A stretch of DNA of 64,000 nt from Effrenium voratum (GCA_963377175.1 CAUJNA010002746.1:744870-808869); one strand, 5' to 3'. Positions 44,916 to 57,215 are shown, counted from the stretch's first letter. Numbers and translations: made by a program. The notes: a model not told the origin generated them from the sequence alone.

Positions 44916-45215
44916 CATAGATAGATAGATAGATGGATGGATAGATAGATAGATAGATAGATAGACAGATAGATAGGATAAGATAAGATAAGATAAGATA
45001 GGATAGGATAGGATAGGATAGGATAGGATAGACAGATAGATAGACAGATAGATAGATAGAGTAGATAAATTGGATAGATGGATACATAGATAGATAAGGA
45101 TAGGATACGCTAGGATACAATAGGATAGGATAGGATACGATTAGATTAGATTCCATTAAATTAGATAGATCATTTCTATGTGTATATATATATATGTAAG
45201 TATACATATATATAT
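44660..45215. repeat. GATAA/GAAA/GATA/GGATA microsatellite complex
   Basis: Consecutive blocks: GATAA pentamers (44660-44770), AGAAAGAT (44770-44820), AAAG (44820-44888), GATA (44888-44975), GGATA (44975-45030), mixed GATA, then TA repeats to 45225. Ile/Leu/Ser/Tyr frames are spurious. Confidence 0.96.
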
Positions 45216-45469
45216 ATATATATCAATTTGTATGTGTTTGTTTAGAATTGCCTTCCGAATTCCAAATAACAGAGTTCTCAACTTTCACGGGAAACCGCTC
45301 AGCGCTTGTTGAAAGCCCATGGACTTTGGGGTGTTTGCTGGTTGCTCAAGGGAAACCGAGAGTGTCACCAGCCATTTGGGGGGCCCCCTAAAAAAGAACA
45401 CATCCGTGTAGGCTTTATCTCAAGCTGGTCTACTGAAATGGCTTAGGTTGTTTGGCGCGGCTCATTTGG

Positions 45470-45640
45470 GCTCTATTGGGAGCAGCGTCGGCCCCTTTTT
45501 GTTCACTTTCCGGTGATCGGGGAGGTCCTGATAAATCAAAGAAAAGGAATCGCCAACAAGGCACCCACCCAAATCGGCATGGATGCCAGAATGGTGGGAT
45601 CCAAAGAGGATGATTGTGCTCAAGGGTATTGAAATGCAGC
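45470..45640 (-). CDS. Exon candidate, possible C-terminus
   Basis: Frame reads GSCISIPLSTIILFGSHHSG, IHADLGGCLVGDSFSLIYQD, LPDHRKVNKKGPTLLPIEPK, then a stop. A second frame is open. Not recognised. Confidence 0.38.
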
Positions 45641-45774
45641 TTCCCAAATGGGCTCATCACGCTGAACCCAAGGTGTTGAATGATACAGAAGAAACTGGCA
45701 GTTTACCAGGGCCATTGCATTGAAGGATAACAACCCAAATCGGGAACACTTACCACAGGATACAACCCTCTGGT

Positions 45775-45880
45775 GGGGCTGTCTTTTTGATGGTACCCTT
45801 CTTTGGGGCTGTTATTAAAGGGAAACGGAAAACCACTAACTTTGATGACCCTACTTTGAGACGCACCCTTATCAGCCGCA
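45775..45880. repeat. Family A dispersed repeat (forward)
   Basis: GTCTTTTTGATGGTACCC, TTCTTTGGGGCTGTTATTAA, AGGGAAACGGAAAACCAC, then GACGCACCC. Confidence 0.7.
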
Positions 45881-46010
45881 AACACGACAAGGCCCGGTGC
45901 AACCGGTAACCGAGCGAGCCGCTCGCCAGAAACCCGCGGGCTGTGCTCCGAGGGGGCCAAGGAGCCTTCGCGCTACGGGCGCAAAAGCGTATGCAGGGTG
46001 GGACATACGA
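45880..46010 (-). CDS. Exon candidate, frame uncertain
   Basis: Minus frames HSPRVSGERLARLPVAPGLV or RSTARGFLASGSLGYRLHRA are both stop-free and GC3-rich. Confidence 0.33.
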
Positions 46011-46452
46011 AGCAGCGAGTTGGGATCTGTGAAGCAGGAAAAATCCGGTTCTGTTGGGCAGGTTCAAACGGAAAGCAGCAGAAACAAGCGTGGACAGGTC
46101 CCTGATTTTTCGAGAAGCGTCCACGGAAAAAAAGAAGAAAAAAAAGGACATCTGGGACGCTATGCCCTTGCCCACACTCCCAATGTTACGAATGGCAGTT
46201 GGAGTGGCACCTACATCAACGTGAGCCTGGCGTCGCGGGCCGAAAAACCCGGGGCCCTCGCAAGATGCGGCGGGATGATCCATTTCCCCTGGGCCCTGCC
46301 TTGCGGAAAAGGTGGCATGGGCCGGCTGGAGGATGGCCGTGATCCTGTCACTTGAGAATGGCGCGTGAAGTGTTCATCCCATTGCAAGTCGGATTCCCAG
46401 CGCTACTTTATCACTTTCGAAGGGACTCCATTGGCTCAGAGACAGTGGCAAT

Positions 46453-46640
46453 CTAAAACAGCATGCTGTTCATTGAACGGCCTTGAGCCTGCTGGCACTG
46501 CTGTGTAGCTATGCCTTGCGCAACTGATGTGAAGCACAGCTTCACCCGACGCCCCACTAAATCCGAGCTTGATGGCTTTCTGCCATGTCGCTCCGAGCTG
46601 AATTCCATGTCAAAGATCCAGTGCTTGAGGCTGGGTTGCT
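46453..46640 (-). CDS. Terminal exon candidate
   Basis: Frame reads TFEQPSLKHWIFDMEFSSER, HGRKPSSSDLVGRRVKLCFT, SVAQGIATQQCQQAQGRSMN, SMLF, then a stop. Balanced composition. Not recognised. Confidence 0.45.
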
Positions 46641-46764
46641 CAAAGGTAACCCCCAATCCTTAAGTCCTTGCTTTGGGTTGCATAAGGGTCCCCTTTCCAG
46701 TCGTTTTCCTGGCCATCCCAAATAGCAGGATGCCTGTCCCGAAGCCCTTTTGTGGTGCTGTGTG

Positions 46765-46790
46765 TGCGCGTGTGTGTGTGTGTGTGGGGG
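46765..46790. repeat. (GT)n microsatellite
   Basis: About 10 GT units then GGGG. Confidence 0.9.
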
Positions 46791-46839
46791 TTCTATGGCT
46801 TAATGCCTACTTAAAACCTGTGTCAGGTTTTGGCCTGGC

Positions 46840-46910
46840 TCATGTAAGGGTGAATTTTAACCAGGGACCCTTTGGTGGACGTGATTTTGGAAACATGGAC
46901 TAAGACCCAT
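46840..46910. repeat. Family C dispersed repeat, diverged copy
   Basis: AATTTTAACCAGGGACC, TTTGGTGGACGTGATTTTGG, AAACATGGACTAAG: block order as in 29655-29745 and 21545-21580. Confidence 0.5.
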
Positions 46911-47034
46911 ACCCATTTGAGTCATAATCAAAACCTGATATGAAAATGGTCTGCCCAAATGATAGGCGGATGTCCGCACAGTTTTCTGGCCGGGATTGTC
47001 CTCTACTAACCTTCAGCCCGGGTGGTGGCTCATT

Positions 47035-47257
47035 TGCCTGGCAAGAGGTTGGGCATCACTCGGCTGGAGGAGGGTCGCGAGCCTGGCGATCTGGTGATGG
47101 TAGAGGCTTCGCAAAAAAAGGCAACGGGGTCGTTTGGCGTTTCCTGCAAATGCCAAGCAACAGCTGGTCCACAACTCCGGGGCCATTCAGCATACTCTTC
47201 CCATGGCTCCTCATGCTGCGGCTCCAAATCAGATTTGAATGATTGCCAAGGGGCCAC
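47035..47257 (-). CDS. Exon candidate
   Basis: Frame reads SFKSDLEPQHEEPWEEYAEW, PRSCGPAVAWHLQETPNDPV, AFFCEASTITRSPGSRPSSS. Probably upstream exon(s) of the gene ending at 46453. Confidence 0.45.
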
Positions 47258-47499
47258 TAAGGAGAACTAAGGGCCACCTATGACTAAGCTGCGCTGACTC
47301 TAAAAGAATTATCCCCTAAACAAAAGCCCCAGAGAAAGACTCGCTCTCTCTCTCTCTCTCTTTCTCTTTCTATGCTTGGAATCTCGACCTTTTGCTCATC
47401 TGCTTGGCATACGCGATGCTCATCTTCCCGCCCAAACATCAGCTACCCTCTTAGCCATCATGGAAGTGGATCTATTTCGAGTTTTGGAAGCCTCCCTTC

Positions 47500-47690
47500 T
47501 CTCTAAGATCGGCAAAAGGGTGAACCTAAAAAAAATCGAAAGCCCCGCTCCCATTCGGGGACATCATGCGTCTGGTTGCAGACGGGTCCCGTGCGTCGCC
47601 TGGCTTCGGCTGCGTGGAAGATGGCGGACGGGAGACTGGCGGCAGAAGCTTCGACCAAAGCTCCGACCATGGCCGGAGATCGTGACCTCT
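47500..47690 (-). CDS. Exon candidate
   Basis: Frame reads SPAMVGALVEASAASLPSAI, FHAAEARRRTGPVCNQTHDV. GC3-rich. Confidence 0.4.
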
Positions 47691-47819
47691 TCAAAACCCA
47701 CTGCTTCAGCCCATAGGTGTCTGTTTAGGGCAAATAGATGGCGCTGGTAGATGACTAAACCACCAGGTAAACCAGGAATCGCCATCTATTGTTCTACCAA
47801 AACAACCAAAAAGGACACC

Positions 47820-47945
47820 TATGCTTCAGCCTCTGCCAGGGGCGCACGAAAGCGCACGCTCACGAAAGCCCCACCTGGTCTCAGAGGCGCCACCCAGTCG
47901 CGACTCACATGTGCGGGAGCAGTGCCTGGCACCAGGGAAGGTCAC
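47820..47945 (-). CDS. Exon candidate
   Basis: Frame reads SRDWVAPLRPGGAFVSVRFR then APLAEA. Confidence 0.32.
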
Positions 47946-48919
47946 CAGGGAAACTCAAAACCCGCTGGGACTCTTAGGTCCCATCAAAACGAAACTCTTG
48001 GAAACTAGGCGTTCCGCCTCAAGCACATTTTGTCCTGAACCTGCAAGTTTGTACCATGTTTACCTACCAATCCCGTTTTGGAAGACGAAATGGTTTGTCT
48101 AAAGGGAGAGGTCTTCTGTTCCAAGAGACCCGAAGAGGGGGGGGAAAGCGGCGAGGTTGGGGCACCTCAATCTGAATAAAGGACCAAAGAAAAGGAAAAA
48201 TACATTTTAAACTGGAATGTTGAGCGAGGATCGATCGAATCAACGCGTAGTTGATTTGTCCCTGCCCTACCTCAGGGGTGGGGGAGAGGGGGGTTGGCCA
48301 GACCCCAATTCCGTGTTTCTAGTCATCCCCAAAACATGGATTGCCACGGAAATTCCGGTGATTCCCAAAGAATGTCCCTCCAGTGCGCTGTGACGGCTTT
48401 TTTAAAAACCACCAGATCTGCTCTCTCCTATTGCCTTCCCTCCCGGGAGCGTCCTCGCCGGGACTCCGAGGGTTTGAAGTCATCGGTTCTGGAGCGGGGC
48501 CTCAGGCGTCCGGCTCCGCGCTTCTCCGGGCCTAAGGGAACCCAAAGTAAGTGACAAGAAAAACGACTTGGTGAAATCAGGTGGGATGTTGGAAGCTGAA
48601 CCCTTTTCTTCAAAGTGTGGTGAGTTGTTCCTTGGGGATGTTTGGAGGCTCTGGAGCCCTTGTCTTTTTGCCCGCTATTGCAAAGAAACTTCCGCTGGCG
48701 CTCACCTCCGAGAATCCTGTGGTCATCATGGTTCTGAACTGGAATGGCCTTGGGGAATAAAAAAAAGCGTTCCACCTTTGTTGATGGCCAGAATCCTTTC
48801 CTTCACAGAGCTTACGTGGGAAGAGATGGCAGTGGAGGTGCAACCCCTTTGGGTTGGTTTAACGGGAAAACAAAAGGAAGCCAACCATGTTTCGGGTCCC
48901 TTCGAGACATGTGTGTGTG

Positions 48920-48950
48920 TGTATGTAGATATATATATATATATATATAT
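48920..48950. repeat. (GT)n/(TA)n microsatellite
   Basis: GTGTGTGTGTATG then TA repeats, abutting the right end of a family A-like sequence at 48845-48910 (GGTTGGTTTAACGGGAAAAC). Confidence 0.9.
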
Positions 48951-48999
48951 ATAATATTTGTAGATATTTATTTATGTATTAATTAAAATATGGTAACCC

Positions 49000-49787
49000 C
49001 CACATGGACCCTGGTTTGGTGAGCTTGAGCCGTGTTTTTTCCAGTGTTGTGTGCCTTTCTTGCATCATTGATTTGGTTACAAGATTGGGGGGGATACCAT
49101 GTATATATGCATGTGTGCATACCAAAGATATCAACATCTGCCATCTGACAGAGTCTGATTCCATCTCACAGTATTGGGACAACCCTGGAATGTTTAAAAC
49201 CTTTTAAAATTAGGGGATTCAAGATTCAAGATTCAAGAATCGAGAAATTTATTTTGGGGATTCTTGAATCTTGAATCCCGGAAACAATCCAGGGTTGGTC
49301 CAGTACTCTAGGTGTTCAATACATAGTCTGCAACCAGTATGCGCACCCATCTGCAGTCATATGCATTTCTCCAAGCTCCCGCAATTTCTCGCTTCAAAGT
49401 GAGAGGACAAGATTCTCGGAAAAGATTTCAATCTTGAATATTCAATCCAGTGGTCAATTACTTTTGAGGTTTTAGAACAACTTGAAAGTGTTTTTTGGGC
49501 TGGCCCAACTTGAATGTTGTTTGGGTTTGGCCAGAATTGACGACTCTCAGTAGGAAAGACTTCTGTGTATCTTCAAGCTTGAATCTTCCATCCAGTGCTA
49601 AAGAACATTCAATTGCTTAGCGATCCAGTGGAACTGATTTCAAGTTCTTACTTAGACAAACTGTCAGGTGCTTTTGAACGGTTTGCTTCTTGTAAGCTAT
49701 GTTCATGTTGACCCTTTTCCAGGAGGTAAAGGTAGGTGTAATGCTGAAAACACTCTATATGTTGATAGTTATGTATGCTGTATATAC

Positions 49788-49822
<35 letters not shown>

Positions 49823-50560
49823 TTCACACCGTCCCAACCCCCGCCCCTAAACTACCTGTCCACCTCTGCTCATCTACTACCTCCGCCTTTTGAGATAGAT
49901 TAATTTATGATTTCCTGCCCAAGTTACACTATAAATACAATTGATTTAGCTAGAATCCCTGGTTCAAGGTAGTTTAAGAATTTGAACCTCTCTTTTGTCC
50001 TTGAAATGTCCATTTTGAAACACCGTCTAACAAGCTTGATTGTGGACCTTTCTTATGCTACAAAAGGGCCAGAATGTAAATAACGCAAAGCGTATTGCGA
50101 GAGAATTAGTGTCTGTTTAATTGTTATCAAATGCTGATTTAATTGTGTTCGTATCAGATCATATGTCACACTTAAAATTCATTTGGGAATGAACTCCTAG
50201 CTAAGTTGGAGTTTACCCGACATTATATTTACGTGTTCATGTAACTCCTACTTGGAAAGGATCTATTTATTTAAGTTATATCTGAACAGAAAGCACATTT
50301 TGCAAAGCTATATCCTTGCTAAACTCTATGCAAAATTCCAAATCTAGTTGAAGTAAATTGGGACATTTTGGAGGACTCCGGGATCCAAATTATCAGGCTT
50401 GGGGACCCAACATTGGAAATTCGAGAATTTGAATCTCCGGATTCTAGATTTATCATCCTGAAAAGGCACTAAAACCAGGGTCCATGGTGGCGGGGTTGCA
50501 TATATATATATATATATATTTAGATTTATATTCGTACAGTGTGTATGTCCTAGGGGTCCC
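49000..50560. other. AT-rich stretch with no exon signal
   Basis: Lower GC than the rest of the window, with no GC3-rich frame on either strand. It contains TA microsatellites (49785-49822, 50505-50520) and an inverted repeat at 49213-49280. I see no gene in it. Confidence 0.6.
49213..49280. repeat. Inverted repeat of GATTCAAGATTCAAGA units
   Basis: Left arm GGGATTCAAGATTCAAG(ATTCAAG)AATC, spacer of about 18 bp, right arm GATTCTTGAATCTTGAATCCC: a 21-bp perfect arm pair built on a 7-bp tandem. Confidence 0.85.
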
Positions 50561-51774
50561 GGCAGCTGTGACAATGGCGCCATAGCTCTGATCTCAAGGC
50601 CCAGCCATCACAGGCATGCGCAACAAGGCGAGCCGAAGGCGAATGGCTTCCGTCCGTTTGGTCGGAGGTGAATCTTTGGCCCAAGGTGATTGGCCCGTCA
50701 GTCCATCCTTAAGCTGACGGAACATCTGAATGCCGAAGCCGCCGTTCTGTGAAAGTCATCTCTCTCGCTCTGTCCAAAGGTGTCTGAAAGAAATCCGATG
50801 GCAGCGGCTTCGCCGCGCCCGACTACTGCAGGTCTAAAGGGCAGCGGTGGAAAAGCAGTCATCGTCTGGCGGGCGTGTCCACAACTGGGTCCGTGTTGAA
50901 ATCCTCAAAATTGTCCTCCAAATGCGGTTTCAAGCGAAACCTCCAGGTCAAACGAAACTGCGAGCACCACTCAAACCGCTTTAAGGGAACCAGTCAAAGC
51001 CACAGCATGGCATCTGCGTGTCCCTGGTCCCCCCAATGGCTTCAGCTTGAGAGAGGCAAAAACCGCAGCCACGTGAGCAACCCTCAAAATAATATGTATA
51101 CATATATATATATATATGCCTTTGGCACGCAGGAAATTCTGTAAGTCACCCTATTTGTGATTGAAACTTTGAGCTCCCCATGTAGACAAATCAGGATGGT
51201 CGTTTTCCGCGCCTCGCATGGCGGCGCTCCCCCTCTTTCTCAGGTCGCGGATGCGATGCTTTGACCCAATGGCGTGGACAGCCCCTGTCCAACAGCCCGT
51301 GCATCGCACCATGGGGGTCACAATGCCTGGCTTTCGAACTAAGAATCCAGGCGCGCCTCTCTTAGAGGGGAGAACCATGGGCTCTCATGGGGTTTTGTCT
51401 CATCATGGGGCTTTGTCTCATGGCCTTGGCACATGGCTATCAGATTTAATGGCACACATGGAAATTGACCTCCGCAAGCCAATTCTGAGGACATTCCAAA
51501 AACAAATCACGGTTGAATGTCAGAGGTCTATTGCCCCTGACAACCTTGTTTCAATACTTCTTGTTTCGCCAAGAGGACATTGGACAATTGGTGATTCCCC
51601 TGGTGTTTGTGGTGGAAATTAGAGAGGTCCCCATGTCCCTGCCAAATATGTTCACTTGTTTCACGCCCATATTCGCACCCGAATCGCAGGTGATATTACC
51701 CCTATCAAGCGGCTGGCAAGCGGCTGCTTGCTCCCAACGAAGCGCTCACTCAGGCGTCGAGCTTCTGAACGTCC

Positions 51775-51850
51775 TCTTCCAGCTGTTTCAGGGAGTCCTG
51801 CAAAGCTTTCCCTTGAACCAAACGGGTCCTCTCGTGCACTCCCCCCCATT
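51775..51850 (-). CDS. Exon candidate, coiled-coil helix
   Basis: After TTTGCAG|G the frame reads DSLKQLEEDVQKLDA, a clear amphipathic heptad helix, with VQGKALQ just upstream. Longer frames on both strands are also open nearby. Confidence 0.42.
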
Positions 51851-51989
51851 CGAGCCAAGAGTACATGGAAACCTGGTGAGCCCCGGGTTAAGTGCAAATT
51901 TACACCTCCCCCCCCCAAAATGGCCCACAAAATCAACAAATTTCGATCAAACCTCGAATTTGGAGACCTTGACTTCAGGCCGGGGCCAA

Positions 51990-52140
51990 ATTCCCTGAAG
52001 TCCGCGGAAAATCCCGCCATACTCGGCGCCAGCTTGCCTCCTGCAAGCCTGGGCCCTCATAAGGCAGGCTGAAGAGCGCCACTTTGGCCGCCTGGACTGC
52101 CTCAAAACGGCATGCGCCACGCAAAATCCCCATGGAAACA
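51990..52140 (-). CDS. Exon candidate
   Basis: Frame reads GACRFEAVQAAKVALFSLPY then EGPGLQEASWRRVWRDFPRT. Confidence 0.38.
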
Positions 52141-52439
52141 GTGTATATCATCATGGAGCAGATTGCTGTAACAGCAGTTGCTGCATCCTCATATGTAAGC
52201 AGTTTGCTGTAAAACAAATATATGTTGATGTAAAAAGGAAATGCGGGTGGTGTGTCTTTTCGGTATATCATAATGAAGCAGCTCGCTGTAATAAGCATAA
52301 AACATGTGGTGCAGAAAAGAATGAAATATCTGGCTTTCTTGGATTGAATCGGGGGTGGTGTTTTCTTTGATTCACCTTTTCTTTGGCCACTCAACGAAGA
52401 CAAATCGGGTTGTCTCACAATAGGGGTGCACACAATAAA

Positions 52440-52515
52440 AGTGGTTGTGCTTTTGGTGTTCCTTTACACCAAACCCGAGCAGGTGCCCTCAAACAAAGGC
52501 ACACCCAAATCAAAA
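52440..52515. repeat. Family A dispersed repeat (reverse)
   Basis: GTGGTTGTGCTTTTGGTG, TTCCTTTACACCAAACCC, GTGCCCTCAAACAAAGGCAC. Confidence 0.65.
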
Positions 52516-52789
52516 TTCGAAAGTTTAAAAGTATGGTTTCGGCAAGTCCCGAAAAGGGACGCCTCAGTAAAGCACGCATCCGAATGGAAATAAGGAATAC
52601 AGGCCCTGTTGATTTTGAATAGGCTATGGTTAGTCATGTTCGTCATGCTTGCCATAATACGGCAGCTGGCCAAGCTCTATGATCTTGACTTCAATGTGTT
52701 TCCATGAACCCTTACTGTTCGTGGTGAGCATCAACCAAACTCTGCATAGGGCTCATTGTTTGAATCAATATAGATAGACAAATGCCAAC

Positions 52790-52930
52790 CTCGCTTGCCA
52801 AGTTGTGTTCCTTATTTACTGGCGTGATGCTCAGGTCCCCAGAGTCCAAGGTCCGTGCCCATTCTGCCGGCGGATCTCGATCAAGCGAGTCGTCAACCAG
52901 CATAATGGACCTTGGCAACACGTTCATCTT
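52790..52930 (-). CDS. Exon candidate
   Basis: Frame reads VLPRSIMLVDDSLDRDPPAE then WARTLDSGDLSITPVNKEHN. A plus frame is open as well. Confidence 0.35.
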
Positions 52931-53029
52931 GCTTGACCTTACCCCCTTTCCAATAAAACCTTCTGCGGATCACCAAGCTTGACAGTACTTCCGCATCTTT
53001 GTCTCGTTCCTTCAACTACATCACCTTAC

Positions 53030-56000
53030 ACGCCGTCCCCCTCCTGAGCGCTGTCTGTGCACCAGCTTTCTAGGAGCCGCAAGGGCGCAGAAATCTGGCT
53101 CAACTCTAGCAAAGGCAATGTTGCAAGACTGTAAGGAAGATACCGCGCCATAAAAACGGCCGCAGATCTGCTGGAGATGTCCTGCCAACCAAGCCTCACA
53201 GTAGTTCAGCATGTGATTTGTTCCTACTTCGGGCCAGACTTCCTTGACCTGCACGGCTGAGACCGGAGCGCTGTCTGTGCACCAGCTTTCTAGGAGCCGC
53301 AAGGGCGCAGAAATCTGGCTCAACTCTAGCAAAGGCAATGTTGCAAGACTGTAAGGAAGATGCCGCACCATAAAAACGGCCGCAGATCTGCTGGAGATGT
53401 CCTGCCAACCAAGCCTCACAGTAGTTCAGCATGTATTTGTGCAATCAATTTCTCCTACTTCGGGCCAAATGCATTAACAGGCTTCCTTGACCTGCACGGC
53501 TGAGACATCACCTTACACGCCGTCCCCCTCCTGAGCGCTGTCTGTGCACCAGCTTTCTAGGAGCCGCAAGGGCAAAGGCAATGTTGCAAGACTGTAAGGA
53601 AGATGCCGCACCATAAAAACGGCCGCAGATCTGCTGGAGATGTCCTGCCAACAAGCCTCACAGTAGTTCAGCATGTGTTTTGTTGTGCAATCAATTTCTC
53701 CTACTTCGGGCCACATGAGTTAAAAGACTTCCCTGACCTGCACGGCTCAGACATCACTCTACACGTCGTCCCTTTCCTGAGCGCTGTCTGTGCACCAGCT
53801 TTCTAGGAGCCGCAAGGGCGCAGAAATCTGGCTCAACTCTAGCAAAGGCAATGTTGCAAGACTGTAAGGAAGATGCCGCACCATAAAAACGGCCGCAGAT
53901 CTGCTGGAGATGTCCTGCCAACCAAGCCTCACAGTAGTCAGCATGTGTTTTGTTGTGCAATCAATTTCTCCTACTTCGGGCCAAATGCATTAAAAGACTT
54001 CCTTGACCTGCACGGCTGAAACATCACCTTACACGCCGTCCCCCTCCTGAGCGCTGTCTGTGCACCAGCTTTCTAGGAGCCGCAAGGGCGCAGAAATCTG
54101 GCTCAACTCTAGCAAAGGCAATGTTGCAAGACTGTAAGGAAGATGCGCACCATAAAAACGGCCGCAGATCTGCTGGAGATGTCCTGCCAACCAAGCCTCA
54201 CAGTAGTCCAACATGTGTGTTTGTGCAATTAATTTCTGCTACTTCGGGCCAGATGGGTTAAAAGACTGCCTTGACCTGCACGGCTGAGACATCACCTTAC
54301 ACGCCGTCCCCCTCCTGAGCGCTGTCTGTGCACCAGCTTTCTAGGAGCCGAAAGGGCGCAGAAATCTGGCTCAACTCTAGCAAAGGCAATGTTGCAAGAC
54401 TGTAAGGAAGATGCCGCACCATAAAAACGGCCGCAGATCTGCTGGAGATGTCCTGCCAACCAAGCCTCACAGTAGTTCAGCATGTATTTGTGCAATCAAT
54501 TTCTCCTACTTCGGGCCAAATGCATTAACAGGCTTCCTTGACCTGCACGGCTGAGACATCACCTTACACGCCGTCCCCCTCCTGAGCGCTGTCTGTGCAC
54601 CAGCTTTCTAGGAGCCGCAAGGGCAAAGGCAATGTTGCAAGACTGTAAGGAAGATGCCGCACCATAAAAACGGCCGCAGATCTGCTGGAGATGTCCTGCC
54701 AACAAGCCTCACAGTAGTTCAGCATGTGTTTTGTTGTGCAATCAATTTCTCCTACTTCGGGCCACATGAGTTAAAAGACTTCCCTGACCTGCACGGCTCA
54801 GACATCACTCTACACGTCGTCCCTTTCCTGAGCGCTGTCTGTGCACCAGCTTTCTAGGAGCCGCAAGGGCGCAGAAATCTGGCTCAACTCTAGCAAAGGC
54901 AATGTTGCAAGACTGTAAGGAAGATGCCGCACCATAAAAACGGCCGCAGATCTGCTGGAGATGTCCTGCCAACCAAGCCTCACAGTAGTCAGCATGTGTT
55001 TTGTTGTGCAATCAATTTCTCCTACTTCGGGCCAAATGCATTAAAAGACTTCCTTGACCTGCACGGCTGAGACATCACCTTACACGCCGTCCCCCTCCTG
55101 AGCGCTGTCTGTGCACCAGCTTTCTAGGAGCCGCAAAGGCGCAGAAATCTGGCTCAACTCTAGCAAAGGCAATGTTGCAAGACTGTAAGGAAGATGCCGC
55201 ACCATAAAAACGGCCGCAGATCTGCTGGAGATGTCCTGCCAACCAAGCCTCACAGTAGTTCAGCATGTGCTTTGTTGTGCAATCAATTTCTCCTACTTCG
55301 GGCCACATGAGTTAAAAGACTTCCCCGACCTGCACGGCTCAGACATCACTCTACACGTCGTCCCTTTCCTGAGCGCTGTCTGTGCACCAGCTTTCTAGGA
55401 GCCGCAAGGGCGCAGAAATCTGGCTCAACTCTAGCAAAGGCAATGTTGCAAGACTGTAAGGAAGATGCCGCACCATAAAAACGGCCGCAGATCTGCTGGA
55501 GATGTCCTGCCAACCAAGCCTCACAGTAGTCAGCATGTGTTTTGTTGTGCAATCAATTTCTCCTACTTCGGGCCAAATGCATTAAACAACTTCCTTGACC
55601 TGCACGGCTGAGACATCACCTTACACGCCGTCCCCCTCCTGAGCGCTGTCTGTGCACCAGCTTTCTAGGAGCCGCAAGGGCAAGACTGTAAGGAAGATTC
55701 CGCACCATAAAAACGGCCGCAGATCTGCTGGAGATGTCCTGCCAACCAAGCCTCACAGTAGTTCAGCATGTGTGCTTGTGCAATTAATTTCTGCTACTTC
55801 GGGCCAGATGGGTTAAAAGACTTCCTTGACCTGCACGGCTGAGACATCACCTTACACGCCGTCCCCCTCCTGAGCGCTGTCTGTGCACCAGCTTTCTAGG
55901 AGCCGCAAGGGCGCAGAAATCTGGCTCAACTTTAGCAAAGGCAGTGTTGCAAGACTGTAAGGAAGATGAGGCACCATAAAAAACGGCCGCAGATCTGCTG

Positions 56001-57100
56001 GAGATGTCCTGCCAACCAAGCCTCACAGTAGTTCAGCATGTGTTTTGTTGTGCAATCAATTTCTCCTACTTCGGGCCAAATGCATTAAAAGACTTCTTTG
56101 ACCTGCACGGCTGAGACATCACCTTACACGCCGTCCCCCTCCTGAGCGCTGTCTGTGCACCAGCTTTCTAGGAGCCGCAAGGGCGCAGAAATCTGGCTCA
56201 ACTCTAGCAAAGGCAATGTTGCAAGACTGTAAGGAAAATGCCGCACCATAAAAACGGCCGCAGATCTGCTGGAGATGTCCTGCCAACCAAGCCTCACAGT
56301 AGTCAGCATGTGTTTTGTTGTGCAATCAATTTCTCCTACTTCGGGCCAAATGCATTAAAAGACTTCTTTGACCTGCACGGCTGAGACATCACCTTACACG
56401 CCGTCCCCCTCCTGAGCGCTGTCTGTGCACCAGTTTTCTAGGAGCCGCAAGGGCGCAGAAATCTGGCTCAACTCTAGCAAAGGCAATGTTGCAAGACTGT
56501 AAGGAAGATGCCGCACCATAAAAACGGCCGCAGATCTGCTGGAGATGTCCTGCCAACCAAGCCTCACAGTAGTTCAGCATGTGTTTTGTTGTGCAATCAA
56601 TTTCTCCTACTTCGGGCCAGATGAGTTAAAAGACTTCCCTGACCTGCACGGCTCAGACATCACTCTACACGTCGTCCCTTTCCTGAGCGCTGTCTGTGCA
56701 CCAGCTTTCTAGGAGCCGCAAGGGCGCAGAAATCTGGCTCAACTCTAGCAAAGGCAATGTTGCAAGACTGTAAGGAAGATGCCGCACCATAATAACGGCC
56801 GCAGATCTGCTGGAGATGTCCTGCCAACCAAGCCTCACAGTAGTTCAGCATGTGTTGTTTGTGCAATTAATTTCTGCTACTTCGGGCCAGATAGGTTTAA
56901 AGACTTCCTTGACCTGCACGGCTGAGACATCACCTTACACGCCGTCCCCCTCCTGAGCGCTGTCTGTGCACCAGTTTTCTAGGAGCCGCAAGGGCGCAGA
57001 AATCTGGCTCAACTCTAGCAAAGGCAATGTTGCAAGACTGTAAGGAAGATGCCGCACCATAAAAACGGTCGCAGATCTGCTGGAGATGTCCTGCCAACCC
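53030..57100. repeat. Tandem array of 16 ~270-bp monomers with higher-order period
   Basis: The anchor GAGCGCTGTCTGTGCACC recurs at 53046, 53266, 53533, 53779, 54049, 54317, 54584, 54830, 55100, 55371, 55641, 55872, 56144, 56414, 56685 and 56955. Typical spacing is 267-272 bp; shorter steps (220, 246, 246, 231) are deletions. The block from 53266 repeats at 54317 (four monomers, 1051 bp) with the same deletions. Each monomer has a stop-free minus-strand stretch of about 60 codons (for example HLQQICGRFYGAASSLQSCN) following GGTTGGCAG|G, so a duplicated exon is possible. I see no rRNA, snRNA or spliced-leader signature in it. Confidence 0.96.
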
Positions 57101-57107
57101 AACATCT

Positions 57108-57215
57108 TTGTCTCATTTCTTCAAGTTCAAGGCAAACGGCTCCAAGATCCGTCGTTATTTGACTCCCAGAATTCTCACCACAGCTGCTGACCGTCAAAAT
57201 CAAAAACACTGCCCT
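57108..57215. CDS. Exon candidate between two arrays, strand uncertain
   Basis: Plus reads FFKFKANGSKIRRYLTPRIL then TTAADRQNQK; minus reads GSQITTDLGAVCLELEEM. Unique sequence between the arrays. Confidence 0.3.

Noticed and set aside
53021..56866. Array monomer as spliced-leader RNA, 5S rRNA or U snRNA tandem repeat
   Set aside because: Tandem small-RNA genes are expected in dinoflagellates, but I saw neither the spliced-leader sequence nor conserved rRNA or snRNA blocks in the monomer. A covariance-model search would settle it.
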